Notes: generated by a model from the letters alone, not told the origin. A stretch of 64,000 bases of DNA from Methylonatrum kenyense (GCF_023195885.1 NZ_JALPKO010000001.1:1-64000); one strand, 5' to 3'. Numbered from the stretch's first letter, positions 33,253 through 43,225 are shown. Numbers and translations: made by a program.

Positions 33253-34692
33253 CTATTCGTCGTCAGACAGCCTCAGGGCGAAGAACCGCGGGCCACCGTC
33301 CCGATGCACAAGGATCGGCACCGAACGCCCGGTGGGCAGCTCGCTGACAATCTCGTTGAAGGTCTCCAGCGAATCCACCCGCTTCTGGTTCAGCATGGTG
33401 ATGACGTCATTGGCTGCAAGATTGGCATCGCTGGCCGGCCCCTCTGCCAGTTCCTCGATCAGCACCCCGTCTTCGAGGTCCAGTTCGGCGCGCTCCTCTT
33501 CGGTGAGCTCACGCACCGTGATACCCAGCCGATCATCGGCATCGGCAGTTTCCGGACGCTCTTCTTCCAGCGGTGCCTGACCACGCTGCCGCGTGGACTG
33601 ATCCGGCAAGGCAGCGAGAGTGACCGTCACTTCCTGCAGCTCACCTTGCCGAATCAGTTCAACCCGGGCCTCATGGTCCACCGGCATCCGGCCCACCATC
33701 GGCGGCAGGGCGGATGAGGTGGGGATTTCCTGGCCGTCGAAGCTCACAATGATGTCGCCTTCCTCGAGGCCGGCCCGGTCACCCGGACCGTCGCCGATCA
33801 CGCGGGCCACCAGCGCGCCGTAGGCGCGATCCATGTCGAAGGATTCCGCCAGCTCGCGATCCACTTCCTGCACCAGCACGCCCAGCCAGGCGCGCGTGAC
33901 CTTGCCGTCATCCTTGAGCTGGGTGACCACATTCATGGCCAGTTCGATCGGGATGGCAAAGGACAGCCCCATGAAACCGCCGCTGCGGCTGTAGATATGG
34001 GAATTGATCCCCACCACCTCGCCGTCCAGGTTGTACAGCGGTCCACCGCTGTTGCCCGGGTTGATGGCGACGTCGGTCTGCAGGAACGGCACGTAGTTCT
34101 CGCGCGGCAGGCTGCGCTGCTTGGCGCTGATGATGCCGGCCGTCGCGGAATGCTCGAAGCCGAACGGCGAGCCAATCGCCAGCACCCAGGAACCCACCTC
34201 AAGATCCGTGGAGTCACCGATCCGCGCCACCGGCAGATCCTCGGCATCGATCTTCAACAGTGCCAGGTCACTGCCGCGGTCATAGCCCACGACTTCGGCG
34301 TCGAACTGCCGGCGGTCGCTGAGCCGCACCACGATCTCCGCCGCATCCTCCACCACATGGTAGTTGGTAACGATGTAGCCATCCGCCTCGATGATCACGC
34401 CGGAGCCCAGCGACTCACTCTCATAGGGACGCGCACGCGGTCCCTCCTCTTCCGGTTCACCCTCCTCGGGGGCGAAGAAATCCTCGAACGGATTCCGCGG
34501 CTGGCCGCGCCGGCTGGAACTCGAGGTGTGCGTCTTGCTGGTGCTGATATTGACCACCGAGGGACTGCTTTCCCGCACCAGCTCGGTGAACTCAGGCAAC
34601 GCCCGCGCGTCGGCAACCGCCGCGTGACTCAGCAAGAAGGCCAGCAGGGCCAGGGGCAGAAGCAGAACGGACAGTCTTGGAGCGTGCTGCAT
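33253..34692 (-). CDS. mucD: Periplasmic serine protease/chaperone, DegP/MucD type
   Basis: Envelope quality-control protease. Signal peptide (residues 1-29), trypsin-like domain with H112 (NYHVVED), D142 (GSDLALLK) and S215 (NPGNSGGPL), then two PDZ domains, the first with DGPGDRAGLEEGDIIVSFDG and the second near the end with EGPASDANLAANDVI. An acidic FFAPEEGEPEEEG linker (72-84) follows a poorly conserved N-terminal loop. Start ATG 34692 follows an AGGAGAG site. 479 residues. Last gene of the rpoE cluster. Confidence 0.93.
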   Translation of the reverse strand: MQHAPRLSVLLLPLALLAFLLSHAAVADARALPEFTELVRESSPSVVNISTSKTHTSSSSRRGQPRNPFEDFFAPEEGEPEEEGPRARPYESESLGSGVIIEADGYIVTNYHVVEDAAEIVVRLSDRRQFDAEVVGYDRGSDLALLKIDAEDLPVARIGDSTDLEVGSWVLAIGSPFGFEHSATAGIISAKQRSLPRENYVPFLQTDVAINPGNSGGPLYNLDGEVVGINSHIYSRSGGFMGLSFAIPIELAMNVVTQLKDDGKVTRAWLGVLVQEVDRELAESFDMDRAYGALVARVIGDGPGDRAGLEEGDIIVSFDGQEIPTSSALPPMVGRMPVDHEARVELIRQGELQEVTVTLAALPDQSTRQRGQAPLEEERPETADADDRLGITVRELTEEERAELDLEDGVLIEELAEGPASDANLAANDVITMLNQKRVDSLETFNEIVSELPTGRSVPILVHRDGGPRFFALRLSDDE

Positions 34693-34881
34693 GAGGAACC
34701 TCTCTCCTGGAGAATTCGACCCGCCGTGACGGATCCGGTCGGGCGCGCACGGCTTGCGCGTTGTTCGGGAAACGCACGGCGCACCACTATTCGGTGCAAC
34801 CATTGCTCGTCGTTTGCCTATCAGGGCGGACCACGAAATCGGCGTCGGTGTTCCCCATGGATGCGGAATCACTGCCGCCGG

Positions 34882-35328
34882 TCAGCTCCTCGCCAACAGC
34901 ACCGGCTGGAAGCGCGGATCGTTGCGGCTCCTGTGGAAGCGCCAGCGCACCACGGCCAGACCGAGCACAAGACCGGCCAGGCCGCCGAGCAGGGCCGCAA
35001 AATCCGACATTTGCGGCACAAGCAGGGTAGCCAGCGTGCTGCCCAGCAACAGACCGGCCAGCGGCAACCCAAAGCCGAGTACGGCTGCAAACATCAGTGC
35101 ACCAGGATGCAGCCCGAGGGTGACGCGGTCTCCCTCGGACAACGGTTCCGACAGGGAAATCGTGAACCGGGTGGGCTTGCGGCGAAAGACGCGGCCAAGC
35201 AGGCCGACACCACAACTGCCTTTCGCCTCGCAGCCGCCGCAGCCCGCAGAGTCGATAAGCTCGACGATTGCGGCACCGCGGTCGACGCGGATGACTTGGG
35301 CTTCACGGGTGACAAGTGCGGGAGACAT
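34882..35328 (-). CDS. rseC: SoxR-reducing system / sigma-E regulator RseC (MucC)
   Basis: A 148-residue inner-membrane protein with N-terminal cysteines CGGCEAKGSCG (about 29-39) and two membrane segments (about 76-96 and 104-122). In E. coli RseC modestly modulates sigma-E activity and contributes to SoxR reduction. It sits directly after rseA, where rseB/mucB would normally intervene. Cysteine pattern and position make the call safe. Confidence 0.88.
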   Translation of the reverse strand: MSPALVTREAQVIRVDRGAAIVELIDSAGCGGCEAKGSCGVGLLGRVFRRKPTRFTISLSEPLSEGDRVTLGLHPGALMFAAVLGFGLPLAGLLLGSTLATLLVPQMSDFAALLGGLAGLVLGLAVVRWRFHRSRNDPRFQPVLLARS

Positions 35329-35422
35329 GGATCGTGGTCAGCCTGGGCAATGCAGCAGGCTGCAAGCGGGAGACGGGACCGGGATAGTGCGGACGGTCGT
35401 ACCGCGCCATCCCCGCGGATTG

Positions 35423-35998
35423 TCAGTCAGACACACCGGGACTACGCACCTGACGCGGCACGATGCCGAGCTGACGGCTACTCGGCTGATCGCCGCGGGA
35501 CACGGCATAGCCGCTCAGGCGGGCCTGCACGTCAGGGTCGAGTCGATCCCAGCGAATCTCATCGGTGGCTACGGTCTGCGCACCGGCAACCGACCCGGAG
35601 GCGGCGGGCTGACCCGCAGGAGCCGACTGCGCCACCGGCTGCGACCCGGTATCCACCTCGGTCTGCTGCGTCGGCCACACGACGATGGCCAGCATTGCAA
35701 CCGAGGCCGCCACCGCCATGCCACCGACCGCATGCGTCCAGCGCCTGGACACGCTGGCAACCACCGATCTCTGCAGCACCGGTTCCAGTTCGATTGCCTC
35801 CGCCACCCGGTCGGCAATGCCGTCACCGGGGCTTGGCGGCAGGTTGCGGTGCATGGCGTCGCGAATGATAGCGTAACGGCCAACGCGGTCCGCCAGTTGC
35901 CGGTCATCGCGGACACGCTTCATCAGCATGTCCATTTCGGACTCGGCAACTTCTCCGTCAAGAAGCGCCGAAATCTGCTCTTCGTAAGGCTTGTTCAT
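35423..35998 (-). CDS. rseA: Anti-sigma-E factor RseA (MucA)
   Basis: Membrane-bound inhibitor of RpoE. The cytoplasmic half begins YEEQISALLDGEVAESEMD, the sigma-binding region, and a single membrane segment lies around residues 90-108 (AVGGMAVAASVAMLAIVVW). The periplasmic part, about 80 residues, is rich in Gln, Ala and Pro and ends SPGVSD. 191 residues. Encoded 20 bp after rpoE. No RseB follows, so periplasmic protection of RseA from proteolysis must work differently or be encoded elsewhere. Confidence 0.9.
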   Translation of the reverse strand: MNKPYEEQISALLDGEVAESEMDMLMKRVRDDRQLADRVGRYAIIRDAMHRNLPPSPGDGIADRVAEAIELEPVLQRSVVASVSRRWTHAVGGMAVAASVAMLAIVVWPTQQTEVDTGSQPVAQSAPAGQPAASGSVAGAQTVATDEIRWDRLDPDVQARLSGYAVSRGDQPSSRQLGIVPRQVRSPGVSD

Positions 35999-36018
35999 CC
36001 CGTCTCACCTGTATCGTC

Positions 36019-36603
36019 TTATCTTTTGCTGTCCAGCAGCGGCCGGATTCGGTTATCGATCGCTTCCCTCGCCCGGAAGATGCGCGAACGCACCGTCCCC
36101 ACCGGGCACTCCATCGCCTGGGCGATTTCCTCGTAACTCAGTCCATCGAGCTCACGCAGCGTGATGGCAGTCCGCAAATCGTCGGGAAGATTCTCGATCG
36201 CATCGAACACCGTCTGTTCGATCTCATCCCGTTGCGCAATGCCTTCCGGCGTGTCCGTTTCGCGGAGACTCGAATCGAAACCGTACTGCTCCGCATCCCG
36301 GGCATCGATATCCGAACCCGGCGGGCGACGGCCCTGAGCTACCAGATAGTTTTTCGCCGTATTGGCACCGATCCGATAGATCCAGGTGTAGAAGCTACTG
36401 TCCCCGCGAAACTTCGGCAGGGCACGATAGGCCTTGATGAATGTCTCCTGAGCGACATCCTGGGCCTCACTGGGATCGTTGACGTAGCGCGTAATCATTT
36501 TCACCAGTTTGTGCTGGTACTTGCGCACCAGCACGTCGAACGCCACCTTGTCCCCAGCCTGCACGCGTTTCACGAGCTGCTGATCGGTCTCCGCTCCGGT
36601 CAT
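36019..36603 (-). CDS. rpoE: RNA polymerase sigma factor RpoE (AlgU)
   Basis: ECF sigma factor for envelope stress. Region 2 shows YQHKLVKMITRYVNDPSEAQDVAQETFIKAYRAL split over residues about 25-58, region 4 LRELDGLSYEEIAQAMECP with the helix-turn-helix. 194 residues, the normal length. A promoter-like GAACTA-N16-TCTACA lies upstream, consistent with autoregulation. First gene of rpoE-rseA-rseC-mucD. Confidence 0.96.
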   Translation of the reverse strand: MTGAETDQQLVKRVQAGDKVAFDVLVRKYQHKLVKMITRYVNDPSEAQDVAQETFIKAYRALPKFRGDSSFYTWIYRIGANTAKNYLVAQGRRPPGSDIDARDAEQYGFDSSLRETDTPEGIAQRDEIEQTVFDAIENLPDDLRTAITLRELDGLSYEEIAQAMECPVGTVRSRIFRAREAIDNRIRPLLDSKR

Positions 36604-37001
36604 TCAGCTCGATCCTTAAAAAGTACGCATGCATCCGCTGCTGCGGTGTAGACACGGGTCACCATGGATAGTTCGCACGTTAATCCGGATTATGATTAGA
36701 TAACGAGCCATGTCGGGAGCATCTTCTGAATGCCCGCTCCCGAAGGCCGGAGGTACCGACGCCGGCTGGCGTGCGGGAATGATCTCGACAGGCGCGCAAC
36801 GCGATGTGAGAGTAGCTGAAACGGGCCTTTTGCTGCAAGGTAAACCACGATCGGCCAACGCTTGCGCACCGAAATTGCCGACACTTCGAATCACCCCCTG
36901 AAAGGTTTTCCGACGGTCGATTTCGCCATTCGCGCAATCGGGTTTCTGCGGCTGTCCAAGCGGCCGCTGAATCGCGGATTGCGCCGGGAATGAGGCACTG
37001 A
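36604..37001. other. Divergent rpoE/nadB intergenic region
   Basis: About 400 bp. Apart from the sigma-E-like promoter at 36647-36674 I find no coding frame worth calling. A frame on either strand of about 60-90 codons exists but shows no family motif. The nadB promoter should lie in the right-hand part. Confidence 0.5.
36647..36674 (-). promoter_or_regulatory. Putative sigma-E (AlgU) promoter of rpoE
   Basis: On the minus strand GAACTA (36674-36669), a 16-base spacer and TCTACA (36652-36647), close to the sigma-E consensus GAACTT-N16-TCTGA. It lies about 45 bp upstream of the rpoE ATG, fitting positive autoregulation. Confidence 0.55.
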
Positions 37002-38594
37002 ATGAGAAGCACCCATGATGTATTGATCATAGGCAGCGGCGCTGCCGGCCTGACCCTGGCCCTGCGCCTGCCTGATCACCTGCGGGTCGCGGTCCTGTCG
37101 AAGGGACCGCTGTCCGAAGGCTCCAGTCTGTACGCCCAGGGTGGCATTTCCGCGGTGCTTGAAGAGGAGGACAGCCTGGACTCCCACGTCGCCGACACCC
37201 TCACCGCCGGCGCCGACCTCTGCGATCCGAAAACCGCTGAATTCGTGATCCGAGAGGCGCCCGGCAGCATCCACTGGCTGCTGGGCATGGGTGTTCCCTT
37301 CTCCACCGCCGACAATGCCGACGGCAGCACCTCGCTGCACCTGCACCAGGAAGGCGGGCATAGCCATCGGCGCATCGTGCACGCCGCGGATGCGACGGGG
37401 CGCGCGGTGGAGACGACGCTGGAAGGGCTGGTGCGGCAGAAAGCGAATGTCGAGGTGTTCGAACACCACGCCGCCGTGGACCTGATCACCAACCGCCATG
37501 TCGGCAGTGATGCCCAGCATTGTCACGGCGCCTATGTGCTTGATGTAAAGCAGGACCGGGTGGTCACGATGGCGGCGCGTGCCGTGATCCTGGCCACCGG
37601 CGGTGCAAGCAAGGTGTATCTCTACACCAGCAACCCGGACGGTGCCACCGGCGATGGCGTGGCAATGGCCTGGCGTGCCGGTTGCCGGGTGGCGAACATG
37701 GAATTCAACCAGTTCCACCCCACCTGCCTGTATCACCCGCGCGCCAAGTCGTTCCTGATCTCGGAGGCCCTGCGTGGCGAGGGCGGGCTGCTGCTGCGGC
37801 CCGATGGCACCCGCTTCATGCACGATTTCGATGCGCGCGGCGAACTCGCACCCCGCGACATCGTGGCCCGCGCCATTGACCATGAGATGAAGCGACTCGG
37901 CGCCGAATGCATGTATCTGGACATGCGCCATCGCGACCGGACCTTTCTGGAAGAGCATTTCCCGACCATCTACGCCCGCTGCCGGGAATTCGGCATCGAC
38001 ATGGCCACCGACCCGATCCCGGTCGTACCGGCGGCGCATTACACCTGCGGCGGCGTGGTGGTCGACCGCCGCGGCCGGACCGACCTGCCGGGTCTCTACA
38101 CCATTGGCGAGGCCTCCTACACCGGACTGCACGGCGCCAACCGGCTGGCCAGCAACTCGCTGCTCGAATGCCTGGTCTACGGCACCTCGGCGGCGGATGA
38201 CATCGCCGCCAGCATCGATGAAATGCCACCGGTACCGGATCCCCCGCCCTGGGACGAAAGCCGGGTGACGGACTCAGATGAACAGGTGGTGGTCAGTCAT
38301 AACTGGCACGAGTTGCGGCAGTTCATGTGGGATTACGTGGGCATCGTGCGCACCAACAAACGGCTGGAACGTGCCCGTCATCGGGTGGACCTGCTGCAGT
38401 CGGAAATCCGGGAGTATTACGGCAACTTCCGCATCAATGCGGATCTGATCGAGCTGCGCAACCTGGCCACGGTGGCCGAACTGATCATCGAATGCGCCCG
38501 TCACCGGCGGGAGAGCCGGGGCCTGCACTACACGCTGGATTACCCGACGCTGGACACCCGCCTGAGCCCGACACCGACAGTCCTGCAGCCCTGA
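37002..38594 (+). CDS. nadB: L-aspartate oxidase
   Basis: FAD enzyme oxidising aspartate to iminoaspartate, first step of NAD synthesis. FAD-binding [11 protein letters not shown] at the N-terminus, [12 protein letters not shown], and the C-terminal [21 protein letters not shown] loop are typical and distinguish NadB from SdhA by the lack of a covalent-flavin His and the 530-residue length. Divergent from rpoE, an arrangement shared with E. coli. Confidence 0.95.
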   Translation: MRSTHDVLIIGSGAAGLTLALRLPDHLRVAVLSKGPLSEGSSLYAQGGISAVLEEEDSLDSHVADTLTAGADLCDPKTAEFVIREAPGSIHWLLGMGVPFSTADNADGSTSLHLHQEGGHSHRRIVHAADATGRAVETTLEGLVRQKANVEVFEHHAAVDLITNRHVGSDAQHCHGAYVLDVKQDRVVTMAARAVILATGGASKVYLYTSNPDGATGDGVAMAWRAGCRVANMEFNQFHPTCLYHPRAKSFLISEALRGEGGLLLRPDGTRFMHDFDARGELAPRDIVARAIDHEMKRLGAECMYLDMRHRDRTFLEEHFPTIYARCREFGIDMATDPIPVVPAAHYTCGGVVVDRRGRTDLPGLYTIGEASYTGLHGANRLASNSLLECLVYGTSAADDIAASIDEMPPVPDPPPWDESRVTDSDEQVVVSHNWHELRQFMWDYVGIVRTNKRLERARHRVDLLQSEIREYYGNFRINADLIELRNLATVAELIIECARHRRESRGLHYTLDYPTLDTRLSPTPTVLQP

Positions 38595-38612
38595 GACGCG
38601 GACCGGACGCGA

Positions 38613-39071
38613 TCAGGATCCGAGCCGCAGCAGACCGATACGAAGCTTGCGATGCTGTGCCGCCGGCAACGCATCCGCTGGCACCAGCACCGTCACCGGC
38701 AGGCTCCAGCGGCGGCCCGCCGCAGGACCCAGTCGCAGACTGACCAGGTAACGGCCGCAATAGCAGGTGCGCAGGGCGCGCTGCTCCAGCCCACCCCGCC
38801 AGCGCTCGACCAGCGTCCATTCCCGGAAATCACGGCTTGCCAGCAGGCTGTAGCGCGGCGGTGCCAGGCTGACGCCGGCAAGCAGCATTGCCGCACTGAC
38901 GGCCAGCGCCACGGCAGGCAGGTTGTCGCGCTGGACTATCAGGATTGCAGCGGTGACGATCAGCAGGAAGGCGGCAGCCAAGCCGCCCCGGCACAGCACA
39001 GCCGAGCGGCCGAGTTCAAAGTACGAAGTTGTCGCGAATCCGCTGGACCAGCCGTTGGAGTGCGGCGTCAT
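38613..39071 (-). CDS. YgfX/CptA-like membrane protein
   Basis: A 152-residue protein with two adjacent membrane segments (about 32-46 and 50-66) and a cytoplasmic C-terminal half containing WRGGLEQRALRTCYCG. Position directly after sdhE matches YgfX, the membrane partner of YgfY/SdhE in E. coli, where it has been described as a cell-shape-affecting toxin. The start is uncertain: the ATG at 39071 overlaps sdhE by 56 bp, while a GTG at 38999 would leave a short gap. Confidence 0.7.
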   Translation of the reverse strand: MTPHSNGWSSGFATTSYFELGRSAVLCRGGLAAAFLLIVTAAILIVQRDNLPAVALAVSAAMLLAGVSLAPPRYSLLASRDFREWTLVERWRGGLEQRALRTCYCGRYLVSLRLGPAAGRRWSLPVTVLVPADALPAAQHRKLRIGLLRLGS

Positions 39072-39267
39072 CGGGCTCCCTGCCCTGATAGAACCAGTCC
39101 CAGAGCTCGTCGTCCTGGCGAGCCAGCAAGGCCTCGAAGGCGTCCTTCTCCACCTCGCTCGATTCAGCGTAGCCGTGCTCGAGGAAGCGTTCCAGCAGCA
39201 GATCGAGTTCCTTCATGCCGCGCCGGCAACGCCAGCGCAGCTTGGACACGGATGACCGCTCCGTCAC
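39016..39267 (-). CDS. sdhE: FAD assembly factor SdhE (YgfY/CptB)
   Basis: Promotes covalent attachment of FAD to SdhA. The 83-residue protein carries the hallmark RGMKELDLLL motif (about 16-25) on a five-helix fold, then DDELWDWFYQGREP. It starts 7 bp after sdhB, inside the succinate dehydrogenase transcription unit. Confidence 0.93.
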   Translation of the reverse strand: MTERSSVSKLRWRCRRGMKELDLLLERFLEHGYAESSEVEKDAFEALLARQDDELWDWFYQGREPDDAALQRLVQRIRDNFVL

Positions 39268-39274
39268 GGCTGCC

Positions 39275-40054
39275 TCAGCGCCGCGCCACCATGAGCTTCT
39301 TGATCTCGGCGATGGCCTTTGCCGGATTCAGGCCCTTGGGGCAGGTATTGGTGCAGTTCATGATCGTATGGCAGCGATACAGCTTGAACGGATCCTCCAG
39401 CGCGTCCAGCCGGTCGCCGGTGGCCTCGTCACGGCTGTCGACGATCCAGCGATAGGCCTGCAGCAGCACCGCCGGTCCCAGGTAGCGGTCGCCGTTCCAC
39501 CAGTAGCTGGGGCAGGAGGTGGAGCAGCAGGCGCACAGGATGCAGGCGCTGGGCTGGTTGATCTTCGATTGGTCCTCGGGGCTCTGCAGCCGTTCGCGAT
39601 CCGGCGGCGCCGGGGTCTGCGTCTGGATCCAGGGCTTGATCGAGGCGTACTGGGCGTAGAAGTGCGTCAGGTCTGGCACCAGGTCCTTGACCACCGGCAT
39701 GTGCGGCAGCGGATAGATCTTGACGTCACCGTCCACGTCGCTGCAGGCCTTGGTGCAGGCCAGCGTGTTGGTGCCATCGATGTTCATCGCACAGGACCCG
39801 CAGATGCCCTCGCGGCAGGAGCGGCGGAAGGTCAGCGTCGGATCGATCTCGTTTTTGATCTTGATCAGCGCGTCGAGCACCATCGGGCCGCACTCGTCCA
39901 TGTCGAGCTCGTAGGTGTCGACAACCGGATTCGCCTCGTCGTCCGGATTCCAGCGGTAGACGCGGAAACGGCGGACCTCGCCCGTGGCGCCCTTGGCGGG
40001 CCAGGTCTTGCCCTCGGTCATCCGGGAGTTCGCGGGTAATTTCAGCTGTGCCAT
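39275..40054 (-). CDS. sdhB: Succinate dehydrogenase iron-sulfur subunit
   Basis: Carries electrons from FADH2 to quinone through three Fe-S clusters. [2Fe-2S] ligands in [22 protein letters not shown], [4Fe-4S] in [16 protein letters not shown], and the [3Fe-4S]/[4Fe-4S] motif [17 protein letters not shown]. 259 residues. Encoded between sdhA and sdhE. Confidence 0.96.
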   Translation of the reverse strand: MAQLKLPANSRMTEGKTWPAKGATGEVRRFRVYRWNPDDEANPVVDTYELDMDECGPMVLDALIKIKNEIDPTLTFRRSCREGICGSCAMNIDGTNTLACTKACSDVDGDVKIYPLPHMPVVKDLVPDLTHFYAQYASIKPWIQTQTPAPPDRERLQSPEDQSKINQPSACILCACCSTSCPSYWWNGDRYLGPAVLLQAYRWIVDSRDEATGDRLDALEDPFKLYRCHTIMNCTNTCPKGLNPAKAIAEIKKLMVARR

Positions 40055-40109
40055 GGGTGCAGCATCCTCGTCACAAGTATCGAACGGCGGTCAGAGGCGT
40101 TCGATGGAA

Positions 40110-41900
40110 TCAGTACACGCGGGCCTTGGGCGGGAACACGTCGACCTCGTCGGTCAGGGTCGTCATGTGCACCGGGCGATAATCCAGCCGGACCTTGCCG
40201 GAGGCGTCCATCCAGGACAGGGTGTGCTTCATCCAGTTCTCGTCGTCCCGCTCGGTGAAGTCCTCGCGCGCATGGGCGCCGCGGCTCTCCTCGCGATTGC
40301 GGGCCGATTGCACGGTGGTCATGGCGCAACCCAGCAGGTTGTCCAGTTCCAGGGTCTCGATCAGGTCCGAGTTCCAGATCAGGCCGCGATCCGAGACGCC
40401 GACATCCGTATAGCTGTCGTACACCTCGGCCATCTTCTCGCAGCCGGTCGCCAGGGTCTCACCGTCGCGGAATACCGCCGCGTAGTTCTGCATCGTGCGC
40501 TGCATGTCGCCACGAATGTCCGCGGTCGGGCGCTCGCCCTTGGCGTTGCGCAGGCGATCGAGGCGGGACAGCGCCGGCTCCGCCGAATCGTCCGGCAGCG
40601 GCCGGTGGTTTGCACCCTCCTCGGCCACGAGTTCGGCGGCACGAATGGCAGCGGCCCGGCCGAACACCACCAGATCCAGCAGCGAGTTCGAACCGAGCCG
40701 GTTGGCGCCGTGCACCGAGACGCAGGCGGCCTCGCCGATCGCCATCAGGCCCGGCACCACCGCATCCGGATCGCCGTCCTTCAGGGTCACCACCTCGCCG
40801 CGGTAGTTGGTCGGAATGCCACCCATGTTGTAGTGCACCGTGGGGAGGACCGGTATCGGCCCCCGGGTGACATCCACACCGGCGAACACGCGCGCCGTCT
40901 CGGCGATGCCCGGCAGACGCTCGTTAATCACGTCGGCACCGAGGTGTTCCAGGTGCAGGAAGATGTGGTCTTTGTCGGGGCCGACACCGCGGCCCTCGTT
41001 TATCTCGATGGTCATCGAGCGGCTGACCACGTCACGCGAGGCCAGATCCTTGGCGTTCGGCGCATAGCGCTCCATGAAACGCTCGCCATCGCCATTGGTG
41101 AGATAGCCACCCTCGCCGCGAACACCCTCGGTGATCAGACAGCCTGCGCCGTAGACGCCGGTGGGGTGGAACTGCACGAACTCCATGTCCTGCAGCGGCA
41201 GGCCGGCGCGCAGCACCATGCCGTTGCCGTCGCCGGTACAGGTATGGGCAGAGGTGCAGGAGAAGTAGCTGCGGCCATAGCCACCGGTGGCGAGCACCGT
41301 CTGGTGCGCACGGAACCGGTGAATGGTGCCGTCCATCATGTTCAGCGCCATCACGCCGCGGCAGTTGCCGTCCTGATCCATGATCAGGTCCAGCGCGAAA
41401 TACTCGATGAAGAATTCGGCCTGATGCTTCAGTGCCTGCTGATACAGGGTGTGCAGGATGGCATGGCCGGTGCGGTCCGCCGCAGCGCAGGTGCGCTGGG
41501 CACGCCCTTCGCCGTAGCGGGTGGTCATGCCGCCGAACGGCCGCTGGTAGATCTTGCCGGCCTCGGTCCGGGAGAACGGCACACCGTAGTGTTCCAGTTC
41601 GATGATCGCCGGTATGGCCTCGCGACACATGTATTCGATGGCATCCTGGTCGCCGAGCCAGTCGGAACCCTTGACCGTGTCGTACATATGCCAGCGCCAG
41701 TCGTCCTCGCCCATGTTGCCGAGCGCCGCCGAGACGCCGCCCTGGGCGGCCACGGTATGGCTGCGGGTCGGGAACACCTTGGTCAGGCAGGCCGTGGTCA
41801 GGCCCTTTTCGGCCATGCCGAAGGTGGCCCGCAGGCCGGCACCGCCGGCGCCGACGACTACCACGTCGTAGGTGTGGTCGATGATCTCGTATTCGGACAT
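40110..41900 (-). CDS. sdhA: Succinate dehydrogenase flavoprotein subunit
   Basis: Oxidises succinate to fumarate with covalently bound FAD. The start [14 protein letters not shown] is the FAD-binding motif, [14 protein letters not shown] contains the flavin-attaching His, and [18 protein letters not shown] is the substrate-domain signature. 596 residues from ATG 41900; an upstream ATG at 41921 adds seven non-conserved residues and overlaps sdhD. Part of sdhCDAB. Confidence 0.97.
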   Translation of the reverse strand: MSEYEIIDHTYDVVVVGAGGAGLRATFGMAEKGLTTACLTKVFPTRSHTVAAQGGVSAALGNMGEDDWRWHMYDTVKGSDWLGDQDAIEYMCREAIPAIIELEHYGVPFSRTEAGKIYQRPFGGMTTRYGEGRAQRTCAAADRTGHAILHTLYQQALKHQAEFFIEYFALDLIMDQDGNCRGVMALNMMDGTIHRFRAHQTVLATGGYGRSYFSCTSAHTCTGDGNGMVLRAGLPLQDMEFVQFHPTGVYGAGCLITEGVRGEGGYLTNGDGERFMERYAPNAKDLASRDVVSRSMTIEINEGRGVGPDKDHIFLHLEHLGADVINERLPGIAETARVFAGVDVTRGPIPVLPTVHYNMGGIPTNYRGEVVTLKDGDPDAVVPGLMAIGEAACVSVHGANRLGSNSLLDLVVFGRAAAIRAAELVAEEGANHRPLPDDSAEPALSRLDRLRNAKGERPTADIRGDMQRTMQNYAAVFRDGETLATGCEKMAEVYDSYTDVGVSDRGLIWNSDLIETLELDNLLGCAMTTVQSARNREESRGAHAREDFTERDDENWMKHTLSWMDASGKVRLDYRPVHMTTLTDEVDVFPPKARVY

Positions 41901-41904
41901 GGAA

Positions 41905-42285
41905 TCAGGCTCCGAGGGCAATGCGAAGTACGGCCAGGATGCCGGCCAGGGCCAGCAGCACCGTCGCGAACTTCATCAGCACGATGGAGGCGATGCGCAG
42001 CCACTCCAGGTGAACGTAGTCCTCAATCACCACCTGCAGGCCAAGCTGGGCATGGTAGAAGACGCTTGCGATCAGCACGACCAGCAGCACCGCCACCAGC
42101 GGTGAACCGATCCAGGCACGCACCACCTCGTAGTCGGCGCCGGCATAACTGATTAGGCTGAAGCTGAACCACAGCACCAGCGGCACCATGGCAATGGCGG
42201 TCAGGCGCTGCATCCACCAGTGGTGAACGCCATCCTTGGCCGAACCCAGGCCGAGGGCACCCTTGATCGGTGTGCGGTAGCGCAT
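41905..42285 (-). CDS. sdhD: Succinate dehydrogenase membrane anchor subunit
   Basis: A 126-residue three-helix anchor. Starts [19 protein letters not shown] and shows [13 protein letters not shown], the conserved SdhD beginning, and a heme-ligand His in [20 protein letters not shown] 42285 shares a base with the sdhC stop; the longer frame to 42432 lies in sdhC and is rejected. Four bases precede sdhA. Confidence 0.93.
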   Translation of the reverse strand: MRYRTPIKGALGLGSAKDGVHHWWMQRLTAIAMVPLVLWFSFSLISYAGADYEVVRAWIGSPLVAVLLVVLIASVFYHAQLGLQVVIEDYVHLEWLRIASIVLMKFATVLLALAGILAVLRIALGA

Positions 42286-42677
42286 CAGGAACCTCCGAAG
42301 AGCAGGGCCAGTAACCAGACCAGCACGGTAAGCACGGCGGCCGCGATCATCACTGCGTAGCCGGACCGATAGACGGTGGGTATGTTGAAGCCGTAGCCGG
42401 CATCCCACATCAAATGCCGGATGCCGTTGCACAGGTGATAGAACAGCGCCCCGGTGAAGGCGAACAGGATCAGCGAGCCGAAGAAGCCACCCAGCACGCT
42501 CTGCGCCCGGGCATAGGCTTCAGGCCCCGCCGCGGCTGCGACTAACCAGTAAGTAAGTAGCAGCGTTCCGACGGAGAGGGCGACGCCGGAGATCCGGTGG
42601 CAGATCGACATTGCGGATGTAAGCTGGGGCCGATAGACCTGAAGATGCGGTGAAAGGGGCCGCTGTTTGGTGTGCAT
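42285..42677 (-). CDS. sdhC: Succinate dehydrogenase cytochrome b556 subunit
   Basis: A 130-residue membrane subunit beginning RPLSPHLQVYRPQLTSAMSICHRISG, split across residues 5-30, with the SxxHRxxG quinone-site motif, and a heme His in FYHLCNGIRHLMWD. Three membrane helices. Start ATG 42677 chosen at the family homology; the frame to 42749 has an unrelated leader. Confidence 0.95.
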   Translation of the reverse strand: MHTKQRPLSPHLQVYRPQLTSAMSICHRISGVALSVGTLLLTYWLVAAAAGPEAYARAQSVLGGFFGSLILFAFTGALFYHLCNGIRHLMWDAGYGFNIPTVYRSGYAVMIAAAVLTVLVWLLALLFGGS

Positions 42678-42880
42678 AAGGCAGACTCCGAGGCACTCAG
42701 GTGGTCTGTAACGGGGCGTTAAACTACCCCGCGGTTCAGGCACGTGCAAGCAGAATGCTTCACTGCAACATCACCTAAAAGACGCGCCCGGCGTCAAGTC
42801 CGGACAACCCAACAAAATTTTATTGATTGATCAGTAAATAAATCGTATCGCCATCCGGCGCGCCCAGAGGCGCGCCCAGA

Positions 42881-42926
42881 TTAAGCTCGCGCGCAGACGC
42901 GGGAATAAATTTCAGCGTCTCCTTAA
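42881..42926. repeat. MITE-like deletion derivative (46 bp, TTAA at both ends)
   Basis: Starts TTAAGCTCGCGCGCAGACGC and ends GCGTCTCCTTAA. Only one terminal repeat is intact; the other is reduced to TTAA plus a few bases. Its right-hand TTAA supplies the TAA stop codon of the DUF1674 gene. Confidence 0.6.
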
Positions 42927-43090
42927 AAATCCGTGACGCGCCCGTTCTTCTCCCAGTCACCGTAGCGCGTCGGCTCCGGTCCGTCCTGTCCGCCCTGCTC
43001 CGGCGGCAGCTTCGGGCCTTGCTGCTGTTCACGTCGCCGGCGCGCCTCGTCCAGCGCCAGTTCCGCGTTCCGCCGCTGATCCTGTTCCAT
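42923..43090 (-). CDS. DUF1674 / SDHAF4-like succinate dehydrogenase assembly protein
   Basis: A 55-residue ORF starting MEQDQRRNAELALDEARRRR and ending in the DUF1674 signature DGPEPTRYGDWEKNGRVTDF. In mitochondria the family member SDHAF4 protects the flavinated SDHA subunit before it joins SDHB. Start ATG 43090 follows a GGGAGA site 7-8 bases away. The gene lies upstream of sdhC on the same strand, with 245 bp between. The N-terminal half is helical and charged. The stop codon is donated by a MITE-like repeat. Confidence 0.82.
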   Translation of the reverse strand: MEQDQRRNAELALDEARRRREQQQGPKLPPEQGGQDGPEPTRYGDWEKNGRVTDF

Positions 43091-43225
43091 GCGCTTCTCC
43101 CGATGCGTATCCTGCCGTTGGCCTTGGTTTCACCAGCCATCGTCACAACGTATTGTCAATCTTATGTTCCATGATATCGCTGCATTGCAGCAAGCCCTGA
43201 CCCGCACCGCCGATTGGGAGACGGA

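Noticed and set aside
36616-36894. Minus-strand open frames upstream of rpoE as a gene
   Set aside because: No ribosome site or family features, and they overlap the putative sigma-E promoter.
39984-42152. 722-codon plus-strand open frame across sdhA
   Set aside because: Antisense shadow of sdhA, which has full-length homology on the other strand.
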